Assembly: GCA_963677785.2 (NCBI GenBank)
Contig: CAXXDH010000003.1
Span: 62,001-126,000 of the forward strand
Source of the DNA: G963665495 sp963677785
GTDB taxonomy: Bacteria > Desulfobacterota > Desulfovibrionia > Desulfovibrionales > Desulfovibrionaceae
Reading direction: 5' to 3'
DNA length: 64,000 bases
Under the pieces are notes generated by a model. It was not told the DNA's origin, made no database searches, and was given only the letters and a program-made list of their open reading frames with translations. A program made the position numbers and the translations under genes. Numbering within the stretch: the stretch's first letter is position 1; each line of letters opens with the position of its first letter. This document shows positions 43,514-51,418 of the stretch, in pieces.

Positions 43514-44782
43514 ATGCTTATGAAAAAAACTTCCGCTACCGCTTTGCCCAAAGTGGCGTATGTATTGGTGTGGTTTCCCAAGCCTTCTGAAACCTTCATT
43601 TTTCGTGAGGTTTCCGAACTGCGGGCCCAGGGACTGGACGTGGACGTGCTCACGCTCTACGGACCGCTGCGCAAACATCTGTCCGACGCCATGCGCGCCT
43701 ATGACGGCCCCATACGCCGGGCCGGGCTGCGCGCCCTGCCCAGACTGCCCCTGGATATCCTCTACTGGTTCAAGCGCCGGCCCGCAGTGGTGACCTGGGC
43801 CTGCAGCGCTGCGCTCTTCCGGCGCTGGCGTTCGCTGGAAACCGCGGGTGAGGCTTTTCTGGCCATCCTGTTCGCTTTCCGCTTTGCCCGCCAGTGCGTG
43901 GAACAAGGCGTCGAGCATATTCATGCGGACTGGGCCACCGGCGCCGCAACGGCGGCCTGGGTCGCTTCCAGACTCGCCTGCCTGCCCTTCAGCTTCACCG
44001 GCCGCTCCGCGGACATTTTCCCTCCGGACGGAGCGCTAAACGAAAAAATGGCCGACTGCACGTTCATGCGTACGGATGTTGGCAGCAATGTCCCTTATCT
44101 GCTGCAAACGACGGGAACCAGCCCGGAAAAAATCAAACTGATCTACGCGTCCATGACCATGCGTCCGCAGTCTCAGGCGCCGCTGCGTTTCGAACCGCCA
44201 TTCAAACTGCTGGCCCTCGGACGTTTTGTGGAAAAAAAAGGCTTCGACGGCCTGCTCCGGGCCTGCGCCCTGCTCAAGCAACAAGGACTCGCGTTCCGGC
44301 TTTCTCTGGTGGGCTCGGGTCCGCTGGAATCCGGGCTCAAAAATCTGGCCCACGAACTGCGGATTAGCGATGTGGTTTCCTTTCCCGGATTCGTCGCCCA
44401 TGACGCCGTGCCCGGGCTGCTCTGCGATACGGACGTCTTTGTCATGCCCAGCCAGGTGGCCCAGGGAGGCGACCGCGACGGCATCCCCAACGTGATCATG
44501 GAGGCCATGGCCCACGGCGTGCCCGTGGTCGCCACTGACGTCTCCGGCCTGGGCGAAGTGGTCCGCAACAACCAGACGGGAGTGCTCGTACCGCAGAAAA
44601 ATCCCCAGGCCCTTGCGGACGCCATCCTCAGCCTCTGCAACGCGCCCGAAAACACCCGCAGCCTGGCAGCAGAAGGCAAGGACTACGTCATGCGCGTCTT
44701 TGCGCCCGAAACCTGCGCCGACCGCATCATAGCCCAATTCACCGCCGCCGCAAAAGGCTGGAAACTGCCCGAGGTTAAATGA
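43514..44782 (+). CDS. GT4-family glycosyltransferase
   Basis: A 422-residue GT-B glycosyltransferase of family GT4. The C-terminal domain has LLALGRFVEKKGFDGLLRAC, the SLVGSGPLE turn and the nucleotide-sugar site GIPNVIMEAMAHGVPVVATDVSGLGEVV. The N-terminal part (VLVWFPKPSETFIFREV, HADWATGAATAA) resembles colanic-acid-type transferases. It likely adds a sugar to a surface polysaccharide or glycolipid on the cytoplasmic face. Two possible ATG codons (43514 and 43520) cannot be separated since no strong ribosome site is seen. No other polysaccharide genes are adjacent. Confidence 0.88.
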   Translation: MLMKKTSATALPKVAYVLVWFPKPSETFIFREVSELRAQGLDVDVLTLYGPLRKHLSDAMRAYDGPIRRAGLRALPRLPLDILYWFKRRPAVVTWACSAALFRRWRSLETAGEAFLAILFAFRFARQCVEQGVEHIHADWATGAATAAWVASRLACLPFSFTGRSADIFPPDGALNEKMADCTFMRTDVGSNVPYLLQTTGTSPEKIKLIYASMTMRPQSQAPLRFEPPFKLLALGRFVEKKGFDGLLRACALLKQQGLAFRLSLVGSGPLESGLKNLAHELRISDVVSFPGFVAHDAVPGLLCDTDVFVMPSQVAQGGDRDGIPNVIMEAMAHGVPVVATDVSGLGEVVRNNQTGVLVPQKNPQALADAILSLCNAPENTRSLAAEGKDYVMRVFAPETCADRIIAQFTAAAKGWKLPEVK

Positions 44783-45174
44783 GATATCCTTTGCAAGGCA
44801 AAGCAATTTGCACCACATCAGAGAAATCGCATTAGTGATGATCAACCTTTTTTTGAATAGCTTTGACAATTCTCACTTCTTTTTTTGAATAAAGCGGAAA
44901 ACGGATCAGTCTCGCGGAAATCTGATCACAATCTGATTTTGCCATAAGTCTCTTGATCTGCTTCTTTCCATTTCCGGGGCTGTCGCCCCGTAAGGTGCTC
45001 GCGCTCCAAGCGCTAAAAAACATGTCTCGGGATGAAAGATAGCATTTGATTCAGGATTGAGTTATGATAAGTCACGTTCAAAATCTCCTTTGTTATGTAT
45101 TGTTTAGACACCAATTCCATAACATGTTTCCTGGAGATTTTGGACTTTTTTATTTTACGTTAACCGGACAGCAG
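44783..45174. other. Intergenic region with inverted repeats, no supported gene
   Basis: About 390 bases. There is a small GGGGC/GCCCC hairpin near 44980-44994 and a stronger element CAAAATCTCC (45079-45088) / GGAGATTTTG (45133-45142), extended inside by GTTATG/CATAAC. The latter adjoins the point where the intron reverse-transcriptase frame is cut off, so this may be the end of another element that interrupted the intron. Confidence 0.45.
45079..45142. repeat. Strong inverted repeat beside truncated group II intron
   Basis: Ten-base perfect arms CAAAATCTCC and GGAGATTTTG, plus inner arms GTTATG and CATAAC, could form a long hairpin. Its origin is unknown; it may belong to a transposable-element remnant. 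Confidence 0.5.
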
Positions 45175-45590
45175 TGGATTGAGGTGAGTACTTGTAAGAA
45201 AGCCTGTTGCACCAAGCGGTCACGCACTGTGGGAATGCCCAGCTGTCGCATGCCCCCTCCCGATTTCGGGATCCGCACCCCTTTTACAAGTTGCGGCTGA
45301 TACGTGCCGTCAAGCAAACTTGCTAGTAGCTCGTCTTTGCGGGTGGAAAGCCATTTGCGCAGACCCTCGACTGTCATACCGTCAACACCCGGCGCGCCCT
45401 TGTTGTCTTTCACCCGCTTGTAGGCCTGATTGAAGTTTGCACGGTCGCAAACCTGTTCCATCAGATACTGTGTCGCGGCTTCCGGATGGTTATGGGGCGT
45501 CTCTGTCCATGGCCAGATTACCCAACCGCACCGGCCTGTATCCGGTTTCTGTTCGTCGAGTCCGACTTTTGCCGCCGGCTTCCTCCCCAC
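45175..45590 (-). pseudogene. Group II intron reverse transcriptase/maturase, N-terminal fragment
   Basis: Only the first part of the intron-encoded protein remains. The RT0 segment (RANFNQAYKRVKDNKGAPGV then DGMTVEGL) and the start of RT1 (VRIPKSGGGMRQLGIPTVRD then RLVQQA) are clear. Similarity ends after QAFLQVLTSI, where a full protein would continue with the FGFRPGRS and YADD regions; a short unrelated tail and a stop follow. The frame is open upstream across ribozyme sequence, so the original start is unclear, perhaps the Met of MEQVCDR. Confidence 0.85.
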
Positions 45591-45690
45591 CCCGCCTCGC
45601 AGCGACGCAGTTGCCTTTGGCTAACAGTTCCCACCATCAGGGCCTGTAGAGGACTTACACCTCATAAGATTCGCGCCATGCCTGGCACAC
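45175..45690 (-). mobile_element. Truncated group II intron (5' part)
   Basis: The intron 5' end reads GTGTGCCAGG at 45690 and continues with the ribozyme stretch GAGGTGTAAGTCCTC and GATGGTGGGAACTGTTAGCC, all recognisable group II intron sequence. It then enters a reverse-transcriptase frame that ends abruptly near 45175. Domains V and VI and the rest of the protein are missing. The 5' end lies directly after the T-run of the gadB terminator, the insertion habit of bacterial class C introns. It cannot be active. Confidence 0.8.
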
Positions 45691-45691
45691 C

Positions 45692-45722
45692 AAAAAACCC
45701 CGGCCTGAGCAACCAGGCCGGG
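45692..45722 (-). terminator. Terminator of gadCB operon
   Basis: On the minus strand CCCGGCCTG and CAGGCCGGG form a nine-base stem followed by six T, about 30 bases after the gadB stop. The truncated group II intron begins immediately behind the T-run. Confidence 0.9.
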
Positions 45723-45753
45723 TTTTTTCTTGATTGTTTTTCCGGACAGCCGC

Positions 45754-47157
45754 CTATTTCTTGCCGGTCCCTCCGTGGGAATAACCGCCGTACTCCGGCC
45801 CCAGCGGTTTGGTCACCGGATTGTTCTTGAAATGCTCGATGCAACGCTTCATGTCGTCGATGAGCAAGGAAGCCAGATCACGGCTGACTCCGTGGCGCAC
45901 CAAGATACGCATGACCACCAGATCCTCGCGGTGCGGAGGCATGGAATAGGCCGGAACCTGCCAGCCGCGCGAACGCATCCTGTCCGAGAAATCATAGCAG
46001 GTGAATCCCGGATCCACGCCTTCCTTCATGGCCCAGGACACGGCCGGGATGCCGCCGCGCCCGTCGTAGATGATTTCGAACATGCCCAGTTTGCGGATTT
46101 CGTCGGCAATGAACGCGGCTGTTTTGTAGCAGGACTCATGGATCTTGCGGTAGCCTTCCCGGCCCAGGCGCATGAAGTTGTAGTACTGGGCCACGATCTG
46201 GCCGCCGGGGCGCGAAAAATTCAGCGCGAAGGTGGGCATGTTGCCGCCCAGGTAGTTGACCCAGAAGATCAGGTCCTCGGGCAGGTCTTCCTTGTCGCGC
46301 CAGATGACCCAGCCCACGCCCAGTGGCGCCAGGCCGAACTTGTGTCCCGAGGCGTTGATGGATTTGACTCGTTTGAGCCGGAAATCCCACTCCAGGTCGG
46401 GATCGCAAAAAGGCGCCAGAAAAGCGCCGCTGGCGCCGTCCACATGGATGGGGATATCCAGGCCGGTTTCTTCCTGCAGCTTGTCCAAAGCGTCGTTGAC
46501 GGCCTTGACCGGTTCGTAGTCGCAGGTAAAGGTCACGCCCAGGGTGGGCACCACGCCGATGGTGTTTTCGTCGCAGCGTTTGACGACCTCTTCCGGGCTC
46601 ATGATCAGCCGGTCTTTTTCCATGGGGATCTCGCGCAGTTCGACATCCCAGTATCTGGCGAATTTGTGCCAGCAGATCTGCACCGGACCGCAAATCATGT
46701 TGGGTTTGTCCGTGGGCTTGCCCTGGGCCTTCATTTTCTCGCGCCAGCGCCATTTCATGGCCATGCCGCCCAGCATGGCGGCCTCGGAAGAGCCCGTGGT
46801 GGAACAGCCGAGCGTATTGGACGCGTCGGGCGAATTCCACAGATCGGCCAGCATGTGCACACAACGGCTTTCCAGCTCGGCGGTCTGCGGATATTCATCC
46901 TTGTCGATCATGTTTTTGTCCACGCACTCGTCCATCAGCTGGTGAATTTCCTGATCAACCCAGGTGGAGCAGAAGGTGGCCAGGTTCTGGTGCGAATTGC
47001 CGTCCAGCATCAACTCGTCATGGATCAGCTGGTACACGTCGCGCGCGCGTTCCTCGTTTTTGGGAAATTTGTATTTGGGCAAGGGCTTGGACAAATCAGG
47101 CGTGGCGTAAATATCATCCAGCAGTTCGTCCCTGACTGTATCCCGATCATGCAGCAT
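45754..47157 (-). CDS. gadB: Glutamate decarboxylase
   Basis: A 467-residue PLP enzyme that converts glutamate to GABA and CO2, using up a cytoplasmic proton. The PLP lysine is in SINASGHKFG; HVDGASGAFLAPF and the GCSTTGSSEA segment bind the cofactor. The C-terminal GGYSHGG ending resembles the part of E. coli GadB that closes the active site at neutral pH. Length equals the family norm (about 466). It follows the antiporter gene gadC by 99 bases, so both act as one acid-resistance module: glutamate in, GABA out. Confidence 0.97.
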   Translation of the reverse strand: MLHDRDTVRDELLDDIYATPDLSKPLPKYKFPKNEERARDVYQLIHDELMLDGNSHQNLATFCSTWVDQEIHQLMDECVDKNMIDKDEYPQTAELESRCVHMLADLWNSPDASNTLGCSTTGSSEAAMLGGMAMKWRWREKMKAQGKPTDKPNMICGPVQICWHKFARYWDVELREIPMEKDRLIMSPEEVVKRCDENTIGVVPTLGVTFTCDYEPVKAVNDALDKLQEETGLDIPIHVDGASGAFLAPFCDPDLEWDFRLKRVKSINASGHKFGLAPLGVGWVIWRDKEDLPEDLIFWVNYLGGNMPTFALNFSRPGGQIVAQYYNFMRLGREGYRKIHESCYKTAAFIADEIRKLGMFEIIYDGRGGIPAVSWAMKEGVDPGFTCYDFSDRMRSRGWQVPAYSMPPHREDLVVMRILVRHGVSRDLASLLIDDMKRCIEHFKNNPVTKPLGPEYGGYSHGGTGKK

Positions 47158-47256
47158 GGATTTTTCTCCTGTAGATTTGGGTTGATAATCCGGACGGGAG
47201 TTCCCCCATCATACCATGGTCGCATGCCCCGGAATATTCAGGGGCATACGCGGTTG

Positions 47257-48708
47257 TTATTGTTGCCGTTTCCAGCTCGGCTTTTTCATCGCGTTGATCA
47301 ACAGCGGCAGACCCGTAAACACCACCAGCCCGAGCGCCACCAGCGTGACGTACAGGGCCGGATTCCCGACCTTGAGATTCGTCGGCGGGAAAAAACCGAC
47401 CACAAAAGCGAATACCACACCCAGCAGCCCGACTCCAGCCACGGCGCACAACCCGTACAGCCCGCCGGGGACCTTATACGTACGGGGAAGGTCCGGCTGG
47501 GTGTAGCGCAGTTTGATGGCCGCCGCGTACATCAGAATATACATGACCAGATACAGCGTCACGGTCATGGCCGAAATCATGAAAAAGGCCACGCTGACGT
47601 TGTCCATGATGAAATAGAGGCTGGCCAGCAGGCTGACGATGACCGCCTGAATGAGCAGGATGTTGATCTGCATGCCCTTTTTGTTGGTCTTGGCCAGAAT
47701 CGGCGGCAGTTCACCCGCGTCGGCCGTATGCAGCAAGCCCCGGCTCGGGCCGCTGATCCAGGACATTACGCCGCCGATGGCTCCGAAGGCCACCAGCAGG
47801 CCGATCACCGGCGTCAGAAAATCCAGATGGAATTTTTCCAGAAGCATGTTGAAGGCCTGCATCAGGCCCGCGGTAAGGCTGATCTCCTTGGCGGGGATCA
47901 CCGCGGCCACGGAAAGCGACCCCAGGGTGAAGAGCAAAAAGATGATCGCAGCGGCCAGAAACATGGATTCCGGGAACTGCTTGCCCGGATTCTCCAGTTC
48001 GTTGGCATGCACCGCGTGCACCTCCACGCCGGCGAAAAGCAGAATGATCCCGGCAAGAAAGGCGACGCTGCCCAGGCCGGTGATGTCGGGAAAAAGGCGT
48101 GCATGCGGCAGCTGTCCAGCGGCCTTTTCCACAGCGGCCAGTTGCGGTGAAACCTGCAGAAATTCCAGGGGATTGCCCATGTTCACCCAGAGCAGTCCCA
48201 GGACAATTATCAACAGGCCCGGAAGCATGGTTCCCAAAAGCACGCCGTATTTTGTCACTTTGCTCACCACGTCCGTACCGGCCAGGGTCAGGAACGTGGC
48301 CATCCAGTAGCTGATCAGAATCACCGCGCCGGTATACGGTCCGCTATTGGCGAGTCCGGGATCAAGAAATAAATAGGCCAGGGCCCCTGCCGCAAAGCCG
48401 AGCACCGTCGGGTACCAGACCACGTTCTGGATCCACTGCAACCAGATGGCGGTGAACCCCCAGCGCGAACCGAACGCGGCTTTGACCCAGGTGTACACCC
48501 CGCCTGAATCCTTGGAAAAGGCCCCGCCCAGTTCCGCGGCCACCAGAGAGGCCGGGATGAGAAATACAATGGTTGAAAACAGAATGTAGAAGACCATGGA
48601 AAGACCTTCCTTGGCCATCATGGGAAGTCCGCGCAGGCTGCAGACCGCGGCCACTGTCATCAAGGACAACGTGAGAACGGACAAACGTTTTTTGCCAGGC
48701 TCCGACAT
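47257..48708 (-). CDS. gadC: Glutamate:GABA antiporter
   Basis: A 483-residue APC-superfamily antiporter with 12 predicted helices. The N-terminal segment LSVLTLSLMTVAAVCSLRGLP and GGVYTWVKAAFGSRWGF match the GadC family. It is shorter than E. coli GadC (511) and largely lacks the C-terminal plug that blocks the channel at neutral pH. AAGGAT precedes ATG 48708. It is the first gene of the gad operon and is followed by gadB. The cysteine synthase fusion gene lies upstream on the same strand at 220 bases. Confidence 0.92.
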   Translation of the reverse strand: MSEPGKKRLSVLTLSLMTVAAVCSLRGLPMMAKEGLSMVFYILFSTIVFLIPASLVAAELGGAFSKDSGGVYTWVKAAFGSRWGFTAIWLQWIQNVVWYPTVLGFAAGALAYLFLDPGLANSGPYTGAVILISYWMATFLTLAGTDVVSKVTKYGVLLGTMLPGLLIIVLGLLWVNMGNPLEFLQVSPQLAAVEKAAGQLPHARLFPDITGLGSVAFLAGIILLFAGVEVHAVHANELENPGKQFPESMFLAAAIIFLLFTLGSLSVAAVIPAKEISLTAGLMQAFNMLLEKFHLDFLTPVIGLLVAFGAIGGVMSWISGPSRGLLHTADAGELPPILAKTNKKGMQINILLIQAVIVSLLASLYFIMDNVSVAFFMISAMTVTLYLVMYILMYAAAIKLRYTQPDLPRTYKVPGGLYGLCAVAGVGLLGVVFAFVVGFFPPTNLKVGNPALYVTLVALGLVVFTGLPLLINAMKKPSWKRQQ

Positions 48709-48833
48709 AAATGCATCCTTTTGTTTATATGTCCCACAACAAGAGTCGATACCCCTCCCCACAGAAACCGTACGAATTGCGAACAAAAAATAGCATTTAC
48801 TATATGTTACGACAAAAAAGACCATCGTCCTTC

Positions 48834-48862
48834 GTGGTATTCCAAGCATATCACCCTGTCAA
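48834..48862 (-). promoter_or_regulatory. Candidate promoter of gadCB
   Basis: On the minus strand TTGACA (48862-48857) is followed after 17 bases by TACCAC (48839-48834). The -35 is perfect, the -10 poor. It lies about 125 bases before the gadC start. Confidence 0.35.
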
Positions 48863-48928
48863 GGCACTGATGGAAATTCACCTCCTGTTTAACAACAACG
48901 TCACCTGATTTTCGCCATCAGTTTCAAT

Positions 48929-51259
48929 TTACACCAAATACAAACGCGGACCTTCGGCCGTATCCTCCACCCGGTAGCCTTGAGCGGAAATCCGCTCGCG
49001 CAGGCTGTCGGCCCGGGCATAGTCCTTTTGAGCTCTTGCCTGTTCGCGTTCCTCCACCAGCCCGGCAACTGGATCCGACCATTGGCTTCTGACCACAGGC
49101 AGTTCGGTTTGTTCCAGAATGCCCAGCACCGCGTCGATGTCTTTGAGCAGCTCCAGGCAGGCCAGGGTGTCGGTATGATTCAGCCCCTTGTTTTGCAGCT
49201 TGCCGATATCGCGGCAAAAGGCGAACAACGAAGGCCAGAACAGCTGCAGCCCGAGGTCGTTTTCCAGGGCCTGGGTAAAGGCCTTGCGCAGTTCGAGCAG
49301 CGCTTCGGCCACCGAAGCGGAAACATCCTGTCCGTTGGATCCGGCCCTTTCTTTGGCTGGCGCCTTGTCTCCGGAATAGACCCCGCCCAGTTCCACGGTC
49401 AGATGCTGGACACGGGCCCGGTTTTTCCGCCACATGTCCAGGTTGTTGTCCGACCAGGTCAGCTGGCGCTTGTAGGCGGTGGAGAGCAGAAACATCCGCA
49501 GGCTCTTTTTGTCCGAAGCCGCCGCATTCAGGGCCTGGGCAAAACTTTCGGACGCCTCGGCTTCGCCCACGAGCGCGCCGCAGGCCATCCAGGCGCGCGG
49601 CTCCACAGAGCGGCCCATGTTCCAGATGCCCCGAAAATTTTCCAGATGCGGGAAGGTGTGCGCCTCGCCCGCCAGAAACACGCTGAGTTCGGGCAGGCGG
49701 TCCAGGGCCACCGCGGCCAGCTGCAGAAACCAGCTGGGCCGGACATTGCCCCATTCGGTCTGCAAACAGTCGCCGGATTTGAGATCTTGCAGAGAAGCCC
49801 GCTTGAGCAGCGTAAAATCCTGCGGATTTTCCTTGACGTAATCGGCCAGGTCCACGGTCTTGCCCAGGCTGAGCTTTTCCAGGTCCATGGAACTGATCTG
49901 TCCGTAATCCTTGAAGCGCAGCACGTCGAAGTAGACCGAGCGCATTTTTTCGTAGGCCGCGCCCCTGGCCAGCAGGGCCTTGGTCAGCCCCAGAATGGTC
50001 TCCACGCTCTGGCTGGCCGGATAAAAGGCCACCCGTTTGCTCACGCCCAGCGCCGCGGCACGGACGGCGAGTTCGGAGAGCACCTGCTTGAGATGATCTT
50101 TGGGCGCAAGTCCGGCCGTACGCGCGGCTTCCAGCGCGCGGTCGTCCATGTCCGCCAGGCCCACCACCACCGCGCACTCGCGGCCCTGCTTTTCCAGAAA
50201 GGCCGCCAGAACATCCAAAAGCACAATGCGCCTCCAGGAGTCCGGATCATCCAGACTGTCCAGCGGAGGCCCCATGGTATACAGTCCGGCCCCCTTGGGG
50301 CCGGATTCCAGCATCACGGGCCGCGAATCGGCCAGATTGTAAAGCTCGAGCCCCTGCTTGGCCTTGGGCGCGAACAGGGTCGTGCTCAAATAGCGTTCGC
50401 CGCCGTCCGGCAAAATGGCCACCACCATACCCTGGTCGATTTCCTGGGCCAGGCGGACCGCCGCGGCCATGGCGGCGCCCGAACTCATGCCCACGAACAG
50501 GCCTTCTTCCCGCGCCAATTGTCTGACGGTCTCGAAGGCCAGTTCGTCCTCCACATGGACGACCCGGTCCAGCACTTTCTTATTGTAGATGCCGGGCGGA
50601 TAGGATTCCTTCATGTTCTTGAGCCCCTGAATCCGGTGTCCGGCGTAGGGCTCCACGGCGATTATCTGCACGTCCGGGCAGCATTCTTTGAGTCGCTTGG
50701 TCACGCCCATGGCCGTGCCCGTGGTGCCCAAAGACATGACCACATGCGTGACCTTGCCTTCGGTCTGCTCCCAGATTTCTCTGCCCGTATGCTTATAGTG
50801 CGCCTCGATGCTGGACGGGTTGTTGTACTGGTCCAGCAGCAGGTATTTGTCCGGCTCCTCCCGGGCCATGCGGTAGGCCTTTTCTATGGCCCCGTCCGTG
50901 GCGTACTTGGCCGGGGTCAGCATGATGTCGGCGCCGTAGGCCTGCACGATCCGGCGGCGTTCTTCCGAAGCGGTCTCAGGCATCAGCAGCATCAATTTAT
51001 AGCCTTTCACGGCGCAGACCATGGCCAGGCCGATGCCCGTGTTGCCCGAGGTGGCTTCGATGACGATCTTGTCCTTGTGCAGCGCGCCGGAGCGCTCGGC
51101 GTCTTCGATCATGGCCAGGGCCACCCGGTCCTTGATGGAGCCGCCCGGATTGAAGCTCTCCACCTTGGCCAGCAGCGCCACCTGCGGATTGGGGTTCAAG
51201 CGGTTGATACGTACGAGGGGCGTGTTGCCCATGGCGTCGAGCACAGTATTTCGAATCAT
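48929..51259 (-). CDS. Cysteine synthase fused to a degenerate cysteinyl-tRNA synthetase-like domain
   Basis: A 776-residue fusion. Residues 1-310 are an intact PLP-dependent cysteine synthase (CysK/CysM): PLP Lys43 in NPGGSIKDR, TSGNTGIGLA, the SLGTTGTAMG loop and MSSGAA. From about residue 325 the chain follows cysteinyl-tRNA synthetase: LYTMGPP aligns with the usual YTCGPT, then WFLQL with WHIEC, FPHLENF with FPHHENE, LRMFLLSTAYKRQL with the CysRS helical region, and the C-terminus EEREQARAQKDYARADSLRE with the family tail. The HIGH and KMSKS motifs and the zinc-binding cysteines are absent, so charging activity is not expected. ATG 51259 gives the natural CysK N-terminus. Confidence 0.9.
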   Translation of the reverse strand: MIRNTVLDAMGNTPLVRINRLNPNPQVALLAKVESFNPGGSIKDRVALAMIEDAERSGALHKDKIVIEATSGNTGIGLAMVCAVKGYKLMLLMPETASEERRRIVQAYGADIMLTPAKYATDGAIEKAYRMAREEPDKYLLLDQYNNPSSIEAHYKHTGREIWEQTEGKVTHVVMSLGTTGTAMGVTKRLKECCPDVQIIAVEPYAGHRIQGLKNMKESYPPGIYNKKVLDRVVHVEDELAFETVRQLAREEGLFVGMSSGAAMAAAVRLAQEIDQGMVVAILPDGGERYLSTTLFAPKAKQGLELYNLADSRPVMLESGPKGAGLYTMGPPLDSLDDPDSWRRIVLLDVLAAFLEKQGRECAVVVGLADMDDRALEAARTAGLAPKDHLKQVLSELAVRAAALGVSKRVAFYPASQSVETILGLTKALLARGAAYEKMRSVYFDVLRFKDYGQISSMDLEKLSLGKTVDLADYVKENPQDFTLLKRASLQDLKSGDCLQTEWGNVRPSWFLQLAAVALDRLPELSVFLAGEAHTFPHLENFRGIWNMGRSVEPRAWMACGALVGEAEASESFAQALNAAASDKKSLRMFLLSTAYKRQLTWSDNNLDMWRKNRARVQHLTVELGGVYSGDKAPAKERAGSNGQDVSASVAEALLELRKAFTQALENDLGLQLFWPSLFAFCRDIGKLQNKGLNHTDTLACLELLKDIDAVLGILEQTELPVVRSQWSDPVAGLVEEREQARAQKDYARADSLRERISAQGYRVEDTAEGPRLYLV

Positions 51260-51418
51260 GGCATTCTCATTGCATGAAGGTTTTCCAGAAGACAATTTAT
51301 CGCACAGCGCGGCACAGGGGCCACACGGTAACGGCTAGCGTAAAACCGCCCTGTCCGCAAGACCGCAGGAAACAAAGCGTTTGCCCTGACAGACAAAACA
51401 CTTTCAAAGGTTCGACCA

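Noticed and set aside
44832..45023. Short minus-strand frame of about 63 codons in the region after the glycosyltransferase
   Set aside because: Weak ribosome site, no family, and a basic tail only; cannot be separated from chance.
45064..45300. Short plus-strand frame at the group II intron break
   Set aside because: It crosses the inverted repeat and then runs antisense to the intron reverse transcriptase; no recognisable transposase motif.
45730..48150. Long plus-strand open frame opposite gadB and gadC
   Set aside because: Antisense to two genes with clear family motifs; no domain, ribosome site or signal of its own.
48980..51277. Long plus-strand open frame opposite the cysteine synthase fusion
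   Set aside because: Antisense shadow of a recognised gene; composition is typical of such shadows.
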